Origin: Endoconidiophora laricicola
Taxonomy: Eukaryota > Ascomycota > Sordariomycetes > Microascales > Ceratocystidaceae
Length of the DNA stretch: 64,000 bases
Reading direction: 5' to 3'
Assembly (NCBI GenBank): GCA_001640655.1
Contig: LXGT01000058.1
Coordinates: 50,557 to 114,556 of the forward strand
Each line of letters begins with the position of its first letter. Positions within the stretch are counted from its first letter, which is position 1. The position numbers and the translations under genes are program-made. This document shows, piece by piece, positions 47,537 through 60,529 of this stretch. The notes under the pieces were generated by a model. That model was given only the letters and a program-made list of their open reading frames with translations. It did not search any database and was not told the DNA's origin.

Positions 47537-47546
47537 CCCCCCCCCC
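47537..47546. repeat. Homopolymer C10 tract
   Basis: Ten consecutive C residues, followed by a T and further short C runs. It lies in the RPS30-areA spacer. Confidence 0.85.
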
Positions 47547-48205
47547 TCCCCACCCCAGAATGACCCAATAAAAACTCTATGAGAATCAAGGAGATAGTTA
47601 CATTAGTATAGTTATATTCTTTCTTAAGTTTGAACAGTAAAAACTGTTATGAACATAATAAATAAAAGATAAAACAATTTCAAGATATGTATATATATGT
47701 ACATCTTCCGTCTGACTAACTAAAAATAAAGATTCAATAGTAACGAACACCATTGGCGATTGTGGGTAGATGGTAAAGATAAGATATAGATTGGAAAATG
47801 AATAGGAAAAGGGGGCGAAATAGAGAAGAAATCTGGGTATAAATAAAGTCAACGAAGAAATGATGACAACACAAAAAAAAGAGACAGAGGATAAGAAAGT
47901 AAAGTAATAGTCGAGACAACTATTAGGCCAAGAGCTAAACCAAACAATAAGCAAGATAATAACAATGGTAAATCGTAACGAAGGAAATGAGATAGTAAGA
48001 ACAGAGAATCCAGGAATAAAGGAAGGATGGGGGGGCAAAGAGAGACGTCATCATCATCCAGATAGGATAGGAGAACATCGGTCGTCATAAAACCATCAAC
48101 ATCAACAGCCACAGAGAGAGATAGAACAAAGGTAAAAAAAAAAGGAACCTCCCACAAATAAGAACCTCAAACGCCACAAAACGGAAAATATAACAAGCCA
48201 ACATT

Positions 48206-51200
48206 TCATAGACTCATCGTCAGCCACTCCCATTCCTGCGGACCTGTAGACGAGTTGCCCATCATGTTTTGCTGCTGTCCAGCGGCGTTTGTGCCCGGAA
48301 CTGATGGTGAGACCAAGTTCGCCGTCGACGCTGTAGTGGATGGTCTACTGCTCGAGATACCAGTGCCGAACAAGTTGTTGGTGTTGCTCAGGCCTAGAGC
48401 ACTAGGAGACGTAACCAGAGGGCCACCACCGTGGGCTGATGACATTCCACGGCCGATAGGGCCACTAAAATCGAGCGAGCCCGTAGAGTCGGGGCTGTCA
48501 ATATCCATGCCACCTCCAGAGACAATCGCCGCAGCAGCACTAGCCAAACTGTTGGCATTTGTGGCGCTGTAATTGGATATAGGCTTGCTGGAGGATGGAC
48601 TGTTGGTAAGTATATCGCTACCAGCACTTTTGCTGTGGCGACGTTGGCGCTTAGTAGAGATGGAGCCGTTGTTTGTGCCGCGGGGAATATTGCTTGAAAT
48701 GGAGGCAGATGCCTTGTGCTGCGGCGCCGAAGAGCCCTTATTGCCGGAGAATGTTGGCGTGCTACCAGCTGTGTTTCCACCAGCGTTGCTAACAGGACTG
48801 TCGGCATCACGCGATGCTGAGCCGGCACGGTTGTTGGAAGGCGGGGTGCTTGCTGTAGCGACAGCCACAACAGCGGCAGAGGACGAAGACATAGCTAGCA
48901 TAGAGCTCTTGCGAGACGCCATGACACTAGACTTCTTGCCTGCACGCGTACTAGTAGTGTTGGGTGCAGTTCCAGCCGAACCGCGGTTACGTTTCTTGAT
49001 GACATCAGTCTTCAGTGATAGCGGGCGGACAACCCCGTGCAGCTTCAAGAACAGGCCGCAAGCGTTGCAGAGAGGCTGGCCTTCGGGGTTGCGGCGCCAT
49101 AGCGGAGTGGTCTGGGTGAAGCAGTTGGTACAAGTTGTTGGAGCACCGCCATCAGCGCCTCCATTTGTTAGGTTAGTAGTCGATGCACTACGCGCAGGAG
49201 GAGGAGGAGGAGGAGGAGGAGGGGACGAGGGGCGACTGGGTTGTGCAGACGTAAATCCAGACACGGAATCACCAGGTGGTGAGTTCGAGTTTGAAGCAGA
49301 GAACAGTTGGTGGATGTTATGAACAGTTTGTGCGTTGGTGGAGCTGGTAGTACGTTGAATTTTGGCACGGGCAGTGTTACGGAAAGACTGGTTACGAGGC
49401 AGGTTGTGGCCAGTTTCCCAGTCAACCTTCTCAGATTCACTGGGCATTGTGTTCTTGCGGGGAGGGCCACCAGGGAAACGAGCAGCATGGGTGCGGAACT
49501 GGCCTGTAAGTGAGGGGTCCCAGTTCATGGCATTAGTGTTGTTGGTGTTGCCAACAGAGCTGTTAGCTCCGTTGCTAGCGTCATCAAGACCGCTGCCGAA
49601 ATCGGTCGGCTGCATTATCAAGCGATCGGGAAATGCGCTGCTATCTTCGTCATCTGAGTCGGTAACTAAAGGGTTGAACATGCTATCTTGGGGCATGGAC
49701 AGAGAGCTTGGCGACCGACCAGTATTGTCCGTGGTAAAAACTTGAGAAGGGTTGATACCGCCCCCGAAAGAAGATGGGTTTTGGCCAAAGGGGCCGGCAG
49801 AGTCCGGGCCGTTAGAGCCCATGGGGAACATGGGGTTTGCATTAGCGTTGTAAAGGAAGTGCTGATTCATAGTAGAAGCCATAGCAGCGCTGTTGCCGCC
49901 GCGGAACGACTGCGAGCGCTGGTGACGAGCATCGACGTTGCCAAAGAAAAACTGGTCGTTATCAGAAATGCCGTGCGGCGTTCCGCTGTTAGACTGAAAA
50001 GCGGAAGACGTGTAGTAGTCAGTGCCAGACAGGCTAGAGGCGTTCAGGCCAGAGAAGTTATTGGAGAAGGGGCCATTCTGAACCATGGGAGAAGTCGAGG
50101 CCTCGAAGCCAAAGTTTTGCTGGAATGGCCCAGCTGAAGTGATGATAGGATCAGTAGCATCGAGATCGTAGTCTAGACCGAAGGGCATGCCTGAAGTATG
50201 CTGGCTGTGGTGTTGGTTGTGGTTTTGCTGCTGATGGGATGACGACATGGCGGACGACGAGACCGCAGGACCCGGAGCAGAGCTAGCGGGAGTTACGTCT
50301 AGCGAGTATTCGTGCAGCTCAGACTCAGGCTCCAGGGCAGAGGACGAGTTGAGACTGGTGGTGGCAGGCACGTGCGGCGAGAAGTTGGCTGGGCGCTTGC
50401 GCGTCTAAAAAGATTGGCGGTGATTAGCTCGAGATCAACGGCAAGAGTAAAAGTGTTTCTACTGGTGTGGAGAATAGATTGAGCAATCAATAGAGAGGAA
50501 CACAGAGGGGAATGAAACAAAAGAAGGAAGAAGAGAGGAGGATCGTTTGGGAGCATTTGCGCTGGCACTGGCACTGGCGCTGGTGCTGATATGAGATATC
50601 GTTGCGACGCAGAGATAAGGGAGCGGGAAGGAACCAGAGCCGTAAACAGAGTTGACTTAGAGCGGACTCAGAGTAGACTAGAGAGTGTAGGGGCTCTGTG
50701 TTTGTGCTTGAAAGCCCGTAAAGCTTAGAGAGCAGTAATACAGATATCAAGCAAACAGATACTAGCATCAAGATAACTGTTTATGAGACTGCAGAGCCTG
50801 CCAGCAGGCCTGAAGTTCGAGGCGTGGTGAGTTGTATATAGCCTGGATTCTCACTAGAGTTTGTCCGGCACGGCATGTTGCGGTCTAAGCTTATACTAGA
50901 ATAGAAGCCAGAGATAGACACAAAGATAATAGATAATGAAGATAACAGGAGAGGAAAAGAGGATCCTTGTTCCCCATATGCAATGCAGGGACGCATTTCA
51001 CTCCAAACGCCCTTTTAGGTCAAAAGATAACGGAAGTGAGCCCAAGACAACGGAGACCGCTGGCGTTATGGACAAAAAGGAAGGCCACACTCCCAGCGGA
51101 CTCTGATATCTAGCAACAGAAGAAGAAAAAATTTATGCACAAATTCGCTCTATAAGAACACCCACAGCAGGCCATTTCTGGGCTGCCGCTCATATTCTTT

Positions 51201-53640
51201 TTGAATGTTCTTTGTGTCTTCCTCGCCTTATCTCAGATAGGGAAAAAGGGTATGCTATGTCTGCTGCTTTCTATACCCTTTTCACTTTATGGCGCACGCA
51301 ATGCATGTAAGTGATGTTGGCAGTCTTTTTTTTTTTTTTTCTCTGTGCACTCTTTTTGGGCCTTTCTGCAACTCCCGCAATCTTTTGCCGACAGGCCTAT
51401 GCAACACAAAGCCGAGTGTTTCCAGTTATATCCGCTACATAATTTCGCCGTGGCCGACCGGCCAAATCGCAGGTGCCAACAAACTGACTGGACGCTCTCT
51501 CTTGCCAGTATGCTTCACCGTCTTTCCGCTAAGGCCTTCTTGAGCAGTGGAAAGCTCTGTAACATTGGCAAGAAGAAGAGGATACATGCTGATGCTGGTG
51601 CCGTTGTCCTGAGCTTTAACATGATCCGTCGCTGTGCTATCTTATTCCTCTATTTCTGAGATGGCGTTTTTACCGCCCCCTTCAGAGTCGATGCGGTCTC
51701 GCCTAAACAGAGTTGGCACCGCAAGCGAGCAGGAAGGATTGATATCGGACAATGAGGAATTGCATAGGAAAAGAAGAACGCATGGAATACGGAAGCCATT
51801 GCAAAGTGGCAAGTGAAAGCAACGCAAAGGGGAGTTTAGTAGTAGTTGGATAGGAGAGAGTACTAAGATGGAAAAAAAAAAAAAAGAATAAAAATGGGGA
51901 AGCAAGGAGCATATAATATGGATATGAAATGAAATTACTTACCCGGCGGTCGTCGATACTCGTCTTACGATGGTGACGAGTCAGGTAATTGAACTCACTG
52001 ACACGCTGGTGGTTCGGTGGGTATGGCAATGATTGCGGCACGAACTGTTGCGTTGCCTGTTGTTGCATACTCCCAGAAACGCCGCCGTCATCTTCTGCAC
52101 CTGCTTTGCGGGCCTTGATCGGAATTGCAGTAGCCGATGGTACCCGGTCGTTTGTTGGGACGTGGCGATCACCAGCGCTGTTTCCGACATGTGGCGACGA
52201 ATGTGGTATTCTGGTGTTGCGGTTTGGTGTTGGTGTAGAAGCAATGTTCTCATGGGGAAAGTCATCTACGTTCATAGAGTCGGAACCTGAAGCAAAACCC
52301 ATCGCAGCAGAGGCGTCTGCCGCCTGGGGAAAGCTTGACTCGTTGGTTTTTCGTAATTGCTGAGCGATGCCACTGGGCGCATTGAGAGTTGAGTAAGTAG
52401 ACGATAAGCCAGTAGATGCTGAAGCAATACTAGAGGCCATGGCAGTGTCAGAGCTAAGAAAGGGAAAATAATAGTCAGGGTTGGTTAGCTTCTCTTTCTT
52501 ATGCCTTCTTGAGTTGTATGGGAGGAACATGGAGTGCGAAGGCAAATGCACGCAACATGGAGCTCATATCACGGAATATCGACGTATGAAGAGCTCTCCA
52601 AGAGCGCACAGATTACACCTTGTGTCTCAGGAAAAAGCGAGGGAAGCGGCAGATTATTATGGTAGTAGTAGTGCCGAACTAGTAAAATACACAGGGTGGG
52701 TTGAGAATAGCAACGCCTTCTATAGGTCAAAAACAAAACTTAACACATCTCATCGCCATGTGCGTTCTCAATCGCCGATAGGCAGATCCAAGCAGTCAAT
52801 GCATATGGGCCTAGCCTCAAATCTCGACAGACCAGGAAATATTGACGAGACAAGCAGGTATGTGGAAACTATGTGTCAACACCACAGAGCACGCCACAGG
52901 ACGGCAGGTTTGCGAGATGCTACTTGCACAGAGAACACGGGTTTTCCTAGGTGTATAAAAACACGGGCAGTCCCGCCGTTTTCTTACACAAACACAAGTG
53001 CAAAACCTACATATGCTAACAAGGTAGTGAATGACAGAGAAAGACAAAAAGAAGAGAAAGAATAAAGGAAAAAAAAAGAAAAAACTCACCTCATTGAACT
53101 ACTACTGCGTTTGCTAGACCGAGCCTCTAAAGCGGATAACTTCAGGCCGGTATGCATCATGCGCCATCCCATATTCTCTATGCGCCTGTGGTCAGGCAAG
53201 ATCTTAGAGCTACGCATGCAATGTTTCCAGATGCCGAAAGCAAGATCCTCGAGAGACTTGGATTTTGGTGGCTCTTCATTTAGCGTACGCGGCAGCGGAA
53301 AACTGCCTGAGCGATTGAGAAGATATAATTTTTGTTCCAGCGAGATTTCGTGTGTGCTAGGTTTGCTGCAGAAGCTAGGTTCATACTGGTTGGAAAGATC
53401 CATAACAGCGTCTTCATCATAGCTTGGGGAATGTTGGTGGTGATTCAAGCTACCATCGCCCTGGTGCGACTCTGATAACTTGGGCTGGGGATGTTGCGAC
53501 GAGGTTTCGTCCTCATAGGTAAAGTCAATGTCGAAGTTGGAGAACGAGCTGGGCGTATGCGCCGACCGGTCCTGGGCGAATATATCAATAGAGTCGACCA
53601 TTGTAGATGTGAGTCGAAAACTGTCGACGGCAGCTGTCAT
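48206..53640 (-). CDS. areA: GATA transcription factor AreA/NIT2 (nitrogen regulator)
   Basis: Three exons on the minus strand, 53090-53640, 51943-52453 and 48206-50404, give 1,086 aa. AreA/NIT2 activates nitrogen-catabolic genes when ammonium and glutamine are scarce. Exon 1 carries the fungal AreA N-terminal motif (ENMGWRMMHTGLKL, about residues 160-175). The exon 2-3 junction restores the family block RKTSIDDRR+TRKRPANFSPH. The single GATA finger starts at C779 (CTNCFTQTTPLWRR ... CNACGLF) with a basic tail (VIKKRNRG). A run of nine prolines precedes it. The protein ends EWEWLTMSL, the conserved tail that binds the co-repressor Nmr. Introns are 636 and 1,538 nt, very long for this genome. 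The start is the second in-frame ATG; others at 53724 and 53601 are possible, and further 5' non-coding exons cannot be excluded. Confidence 0.95.
50405..51942 (-). other. areA intron 2 (1,538 nt)
   Basis: Donor GTAAGT follows the Arg-Arg codons of exon 2; the acceptor reads TTTTTAG before exon 3. The sequence is AT-rich with several poly-A/T runs (for example a T14 at about 51327) and a short GGCACT/GGCGCT repeat near 50560. No coding exon could be placed inside it. Confidence 0.8.
52454..53089 (-). other. areA intron 1 (636 nt)
   Basis: The donor GTGAGT interrupts a Ser codon (AG|C), and the acceptor is TTTCTTAG. A purine-rich stretch (A7 and A6 runs on the plus strand) is adjacent to the donor. 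No coding potential with motifs was seen within it. Confidence 0.8.
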
Positions 53641-54388
53641 TGGGATGTGAAGAAGACAAGAGCGTATTACGAGGTGAATGAAAGATAGATGCAAGTAGGA
53701 TGTCTCGGTACAAGTAGACGACACAAAGGTAACAAAGATAAGGCGTAGATAGTATTGTTAAGGGTAGCCGAATAAGACTTCTAGTCACGATAGCAGTGGC
53801 CTAAGGTAGAGCTGTCGGGAGAAGAAGTTCTCGTAGATGACCCAAGCTGTGCGGGTGTGCGGGTGTGCGGAGATTATAGATGGAGCAGACGTTGCGAGCC
53901 ACTAGCAGTGGAATGGGTTAGAGCGAATCCAGAGGCTGCGCTGCTGCCAAGCGGCAGTATTACGACAATTGAAGAATCGATATTCAGGACTGAAGAAAGT
54001 AACGAGAATTCGAGGTACATCCAAGATTTGATGCTCTGAAGCAAAACTGCGGCGACTTGGAGATGCGAAGGTCAGCAAAGGACGAATTGCAGTCGTTTTT
54101 TGTCCGAGCCGCAAGCTGTATATAAAAAAAAAATTTAAGAAAAAGAAAAAGAAAATAATTGAAGAAGAAACTCTTTTGGTCGTATTGAGAACGGGCGGGT
54201 TCTTGATGGGAGTCCAGAAAATAAAAAGGAATGATATATAGGCAAAGATGTCTGCAGACAAATTGGCGCACAGGAATCCGGTGTCGGTGAGAAGCGGAAG
54301 GCTTTGGAGCACAAAAGAGTTTAATCAGAAGAAAGAAAAAAAATATACTTGCCAAAAGCCAATTATGAGGGTGGGTGGTGGAGGTGGT

Positions 54389-54457
54389 TGATAAGTATTG
54401 GACGACAGATAATATTTGTTAGTCTCTGTCTGGCGGTAAATAAAGACTCAATGATAA
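54389..54457 (+). promoter_or_regulatory. Cluster of three HGATAR sites upstream of areA
   Basis: TGATAA at 54389-54394, AGATAA at 54407-54412 and TGATAA at 54452-54457 lie in the same orientation within 69 bp, about 750-820 bp upstream of the areA ATG. AreA/NIT2 binds HGATAR pairs spaced within about 30 bp, so this cluster suits autoregulation or control by another GATA factor (AreB, NsdD). Function is inferred. Confidence 0.45.
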
Positions 54458-56188
54458 CAAGCAGAAGCGCAAGACGAAGAAGCCGACCAGGTCAGATCAG
54501 TGTTGAGAGATGGATTAACAGATGTACTTTTAAAAGCACTGGGTAGTAGAGGAACAACAGTAGAAGAACAAAAGCTAGGAAGAAGCAGAGTCCGAGTTAG
54601 AATAGGATAGAGGCAGTCAAAACAGAGCTGCTATTGTCTACGAGTTAGTTGGCTGGCTAGGCTTGACTATAGTGGGATTTAACGAAGGAAGAAAACCCCG
54701 TTAGATGAATTATTTCGCTTGTGTATCGTGTCGGAGTAAATGATATAGTACTTACTTGGTGCCGCCGATATTGGGTACAGCAACAAAACGCTCTTTAGTT
54801 AGAGGGTTCAATTGAAATTATATTATTGATAGCAGCGGCCACGGAAAGGGTTATATTTTATTTTTCCTTATTTTGTCCTGGAGTATAAAAAGGAAATCCT
54901 AGTGATAGCAAAGACGGTGGTGTCATGGTCGTCAAGGCCGAAAAGAGAAGAGGAATCCCAATAAAAAAAAATTGAACTGTTAACAAAGTAGCAGAACTGG
55001 TGGTCAGATCAACAAAGCCTTTGGTTAGGTTGCAGAATCGAAGCCTGCGAAGAAGAAGGGATATATTGTTCAGCAGAAGGAGAAGAACGCAGTGCCCAAG
55101 GGCTGATCCGACGGACGGGGACACGGGGATTTGTAAATAATTTAACATCTCCAAACCACCGCGGTTACGGGCTAGCAGTACTAGTACTAGCAACTAGCAT
55201 CAGCTTCTTATAACTAGCATGCGGGCTAGCCAGACTAACTGCCTCGATTTAAGCTGGCTAGTGCTGCCACTGGTCAAGGTATGAACAGGCGAGCCACTTT
55301 CCACTATACGTTGGCCCGACATAACTAACGACTACGATGATGACTTGTTGTGTGTGCCCTTTTGTGCCAAAACTGCAAAAAAGCAAGCCAGACCAGAACC
55401 GAACGGAAGCAAAGGCAAAGGCGGCTGAAAGTTGCTCTGGCGTCTTTTCCGGTGGCGGTGGGCCTCTCAGACGCTTTACCAACTGTTTTATCTTGTCTAT
55501 TCTTCATGTCTCTGTCCTGTTGACCTGTTTTACTTCTTCTAGCTAGTCACTTTCATTCTAACCCGGCCGTTGCTTTTCTCGAAGGAGGGGAGAAAATGCC
55601 ACCGTCAATTTACTATGTACATAATAAACGTTCAACATATACTACCCTAGCAAGCAAAAGCTTCACGCACAGAGGAAAAAAGAAAAAAAAAAAAAAAGAA
55701 AAGAATAGAAAAGAAAAATTAGTATTATTTTGTGTCAGTAATTATTATCTGCCATTTTTTTGACAAGCCAGCCAAGATATTGCATCTCCCCCCAGGATTT
55801 TATAAATTCCGCAGATATTATATATATTTCCCGCAATGCGGAACAAACTTACTAACTCACTACTACTACTAATGTGGTTACGACTATTTGGCTATGCAAC
55901 TGTAGTAATCTAGAGCTTGCGCTTTAAATCACGCTAAGAATTAAGCGGCGAGTCAATGGAAAAGAGGCAAAAATAACCTAGAACCCTTCTCTTGCAGCGC
56001 TTCCATTGGCGAGGTCGGCTTGCTTATTTTCCTCCTTTTACTTTGATTTTGTTCATCTTTTCGATGGTCTGTTGGTCGAATTGATGTATGTGCAATACGA
56101 ATGATCACTATGTAGTGCTAATAGATTATATAATCAATTTTGTGTGTAGTTGTTGATATGGGCCGGCTGTATGCATATATCGAGTCTA

Positions 56189-56200
56189 CCCCCCCCCCCC
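56189..56200. repeat. Homopolymer C12 tract
   Basis: Twelve consecutive C residues in the gene-poor region upstream of areA. Confidence 0.9.
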
Positions 56201-57894
56201 TTCTTCCCTCCCCCTCTTGCGAAATGAGTGAATGTCTTTCCAGTCGATTCGTCACAGTCACAGACCCATATATACCCAGAAAAGATAAATATTGACTTGC
56301 TCACCGAGTTCTTGTTAGACAGCGAGCGGTCAAACGTTCTTTTTTGTTTTTCGTCGTCCAGGGCGTCTTTGGCCTCGGTCGGACTCCTGGCAACGCTAAC
56401 AAAATGAGGGGTCATCCCGGCATCTTCTCACGTACTTCTATAAGTTAAATATTCATTCTCACTAAAATCCTACGGCGTTGGCCCCTTCTGGGACTAAATG
56501 CCGTTTAACAACATGTGAAGGAGAATGGGAGAGCGAGAGAACCAAGCCCTCCTACATGTTCCGAAGCAATGTTAGTATTCGTTTCAGCTTCTTCTAGTCT
56601 TTGGGTTGGGAAAGAAAAACGCTGCTTATATAATCACCTCTATAAGGCCCACTAACGGCGCCGCCTTCCCTAAGCGAAGAACGCTGCTGAATCCGAGCCC
56701 ATTAAAATAATCCACAGCCTACCACCACTACAGCCGCGGCCTTTTTAGCACCTTGAAGAGGGGAAGCATCAACTTTGCAAACCCTCATCGGAGCTTCGTT
56801 ATCGCTGTGTGGCGGCACCAATCCCAGACATATTCACGGTCAGCATCATCATCATAATCTTCTTCTTCTTCTCTAGTCTCTGAAATTAACGCCACTAGCT
56901 ATGCTACTGCATCCATATGCCGTGGAGTTTTTCTGTTAAGTTAGCGACAACAAGCAAGGGGTATCATGTTAGTAATCTACAGACCGCCACCCTATATGCG
57001 ACTAGACACATACATCGCCACCATTCATTTACATAGCACTGTTAAAGTCGATTAAATGCCACTACCGGACATCCCACAAGATCCTCAACTCAGCCTAGAT
57101 GCATTTGATGATCTGATCAGCGTGTTGGAGTAACGAATCTACTGTGTACGAATAAGTTTGTATCGCCATGCTTCCCCGATTTTCGGTTTCGGGTGTTTAC
57201 ATTGATTCTAAAAGCATTATGCCACAGTACTACCAAAATGGCTTCCCCATTGGTGCTGTTTGGCGCCATTAGCTTACCATCCATGTTCCGTACTTGATGC
57301 AATAGTAACGAACGCCTTGGTCACTCACGACCCTACGAACATAGCTAGCTAACCTACTAGTGAGACAGTTTTAGCACTACTATATGCCTTACGATATTGC
57401 AGCCTAGAAACGTCGCGTCAGTAGTATTTCTATCTTTTTTTTATAATATTGGCTCGTTGGTTTTGTTGTTTCTCTTGCTTTTCTGCATATCTGCTAACTA
57501 TATATGTCATGTTATAGACAAAACCTTCCTTATCGGCAATTAGAACTACATTTGGGAATATGAGTCGGTGAGTGAGAAAATAAACGTTCACAAAATAAGA
57601 GAGTTGTAGTCGCCTCTTTAGCGACGCCTTACAGCCTCAGAACCTCAATGGAAGGGGGAGCGGAAAAGAGACTTCTTTGTAGCGGTTTCTGGGGCTCTTC
57701 TAGGGGTTTGCCAGTTCGTAGCCAAGATCTGAATGGGGAAATATCAAAGAGCGTAAACTTACCGTCTTTAGGCTTATGGTGTTCTTAACCCATTTCAAAT
57801 TAGGGTTATTTTTTTAATCTTCTTCTTTTTGTCCTTGGTTTTTATTTTTTCCTCATCATTTTTATCAACTATAATGACGAAGAGTATTGATGAA

Positions 57895-57906
57895 CCCCCC
57901 CCCCCC
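57895..57906. repeat. Homopolymer C12 tract
   Basis: Twelve C residues followed by T and a further C5 run, in gene-poor DNA. Confidence 0.9.
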
Positions 57907-59253
57907 TCCCCCGAATGCTGCAGTTCATTTAGCGCTAATCATCGATTTCGTATGGCTGGCGGATGCAAGAAAAGGGATATTGGTGAAAGTACTGTTGGCT
58001 TGTCTTACATGTTGCATGTTGTAAATGCGTGTAAGTCGGTATTTCAGTCTTCACTAACTGCATATATTGTCAGACGACTAACGAGGGGCCAGTCGTGTCT
58101 ATCGTTTCCTCTTTTACGCCCGGATAAATTAACATTGAGTTGGGGAGATGCTCCGTAAAAAAAAAAAAAAAAACACTTTATCGTGACAAGGCTTAGGTTG
58201 TAATCGCTTCGTGTCATAACAAGAACGAGTACCCGATTTTTCTGTGTTGTTCAAAAACGCTACTTGTTTATTTGTCGTTTTTAAGTGCGTAAGGAAAGGA
58301 ATCAATGTCTTCGTCACGCTAATATAACCTTGAACTCGAATTTAGCTGCGAAACGCTTAATTTCCTTGGTTTATTTCTATCATACGAATTTTTGAACTGG
58401 CACATCTTAACACGGAGCATGGCTCGATCCCCCGACTCTGGTCTCGTGATGTTCCCGAAGAAGAAGAAGAAAGAGTAAATATAATAAGCACCGCCATAAA
58501 AACTAGCAATAAAATAGAAAGTGTCACCAATGAGGCCAGGGAACGACCAATGTTGACCTAGAGATTATAGAATGAGCACGTCACTAACATGGCCTCGTTA
58601 AGCAGTCTCACTAGATCCTTGACGGTGTTTGTCTGTTCGCTGTTCCATGCCCTGTTATTTTCTATCCAACCTCGTGTATCTCTATCTCTTTCTGCTTTCG
58701 TTTTCTCGCCTTTTGTCTGATCTTTAGCTCCCTGGGAATAACTAACTAAATAGTAGGTAGTATATAGCTTGACAGGTTGTTGTTCTGAAAAACCGACCCT
58801 TGCCAATGCTATCTTTCTCTTTTGGCTTCCTCTTTCTCTGATTTCCGTTTCCTCTCTTTCTTCTTGTCAGACCGATGAAAAGAAAACTCTGCTTGAATGT
58901 AACATTGTAGGCTCGGCCAAACTAACCAAACATCCGTTCACGAATTAGAAAGAAGTAAATGGCCGCCAGCCTTGAACTGCAACCAAAAAAAAGCCATAAT
59001 AGTGCAGAAAATAATAACACTATGATATGTGATCACAGTGATGAGAAGGAAAAACGGAAGCACGCACGCACGCACATGTTTAGTGTGGTAGGACAGCATT
59101 TCTTACAAACATTTTTATTCATATATTACTACATATCGTACAAAGTGTGTGGTTGGTATCTGCCTCTTTTTCTTTTTCTTGATTTTTTTTTTTTACTTTT
59201 AGTGCTTTTCTCTTGGTGTGCTGGAAATATAGCCTTGTCTATATATCCGATAT

Positions 59254-59278
59254 GGGAAGGGAAGGGAAGGGAAGGGAA
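59254..59278. repeat. (GGGAA)5 minisatellite
   Basis: Five perfect GGGAA units in tandem in gene-poor DNA. Confidence 0.9.
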
Positions 59279-60494
59279 AGGAAATGCTATACTTACTTTA
59301 CTTTCATTTTCATTTCTCTATACAGGAAACTGGGGAAAAGATATTTACTTGCTGTTGTTACAATATTTTTGCTTTAAGGACTACTATTATCTGAATGAAT
59401 CCCATCAAAAACAAGAAAAATAAAAGTATAAAAAATCAATATTTTATGTCATGCGTGACAATATAGTCTAGATGTATTAACCTAATTCCAGTTCAGATCA
59501 TATGCCTCTGGATACTTTGATTTGTCCAGCCTACAAACGTAGACGTGATGTGCTGCTATTCACGTATATTCTTTGGTTAGTTGTCATCGTTATTCAACGG
59601 TATAGAGTTTACGGTTAATATCATGTGTTTTTGACACAATGAGCACATGGTTTTAGGCGAACCTTCGAACGCCCTGGAGAGAGAAAGCCTGGAAAATACA
59701 TGGTTTTTTTTCTCTTATTCTAGATGCCAAAGCAATTCCCTTTTTTTCCTTTATATCTTATTCCTTTCCTCTTCCTATTCTTAATCCTGTTCCGTGATAC
59801 TTTTTTTCTTTTTCTTTTTTCGGAAATCTTAGCCGATACATTCGTAGTTGTTAGCGTGCCTAAAGTTGCACGACTGGGAGAACCTTAACCAACCTTTTTT
59901 ATTTAATTATTCGTTCCTCCCTGGCTTTTGCGTCGTTCCTGGGACTCTCTGGTTGAGGAATCCCATCGGCGAAACCCATGAACTCCCATCATTATTGCTT
60001 AGTTGCACTGGAGTGTTGAAAGCCTAACAAAATGAGGCTACTGACTTTTGGTATTGTCTCGGGTTCCCTTGAACTTCTGGGAATCGTAGCTGGGCCGAAG
60101 CTTATGGATTGGAAAGTCTTGCTTGATCTAATTCAGGAAAGCCATCCCTTTAGGTTCGTAAGCCGGGTAAGATGAACCTGTGGTTTATCTTTATTGCTGA
60201 GCATTTGATCGTTATTATTTTATTTTCTCAAGCTTCAAGGCCCATTGTATGAATTGTTCATCGGAGTTGCACCGTGTCTGGTTGGCTGGGGCTGCTTAAA
60301 CTGCGCCGAGGGGGAAGCTTTGAAGTGCAAACGAACTAATAACCTGTCCTCGATTTTCCGGATTAATGCGCATCGAAATAAAAAGAAGCTTCAGTGTATG
60401 CAGCAATCAAGTTAACGCGAGTTCAATGTCTAGGGACACTTGATAGCAAACATGCCAACTGTTTGTGGATAGAAGTGATATATGTAAGACGTTT

Positions 60495-60497
<3 letters not shown>

Positions 60498-60526
<29 letters not shown>
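60498..60526. repeat. (AT)n microsatellite
   Basis: About fourteen uninterrupted AT units. It lies in gene-poor DNA. Confidence 0.92.

Positions 60527-60529
<3 letters not shown>

Larger units (their letters stand above)
46576..48205. other. Convergent 3' spacer between RPS30 and areA
   Basis: A 1.63-kb spacer between converging genes that should hold the two 3' UTRs. It includes a TA/GA microsatellite at about 47346-47378 and a C10 run at 47537-47546. Minus-strand frames here are hydrophobic by composition and are not taken as genes. Confidence 0.55.

Noticed and set aside
46642..48157. Hydrophobic minus-strand frames between RPS30 and areA
   Set aside because: They lie in the probable areA 3' UTR. 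They are Phe/Leu/Ser-rich because of A-rich plus-strand DNA, and overlap one another in several frames.
48255..50137. Long plus-strand frames opposite areA exon 3
   Set aside because: They are antisense shadows of the Ser/Asn/Gly-rich areA coding strand. They have no motifs and no splice or start context.
57056..57133. 25-codon frame (MPLPDIPQDPQLSLDAFD...) in the gene-poor region
   Set aside because: Its composition looks protein-like, but it is short, has no partner exon and no homologue that I recognise. Chance is sufficient.
58418..58452. Minus-strand GAGACCAGAGTCGGGGGATC, like the 3' half of a tRNA-Met
   Set aside because: Only the anticodon 3' strand and T-stem 5' strand resemble a tRNA. 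The T-stem 3' strand and acceptor do not pair, and no 5' half is present.
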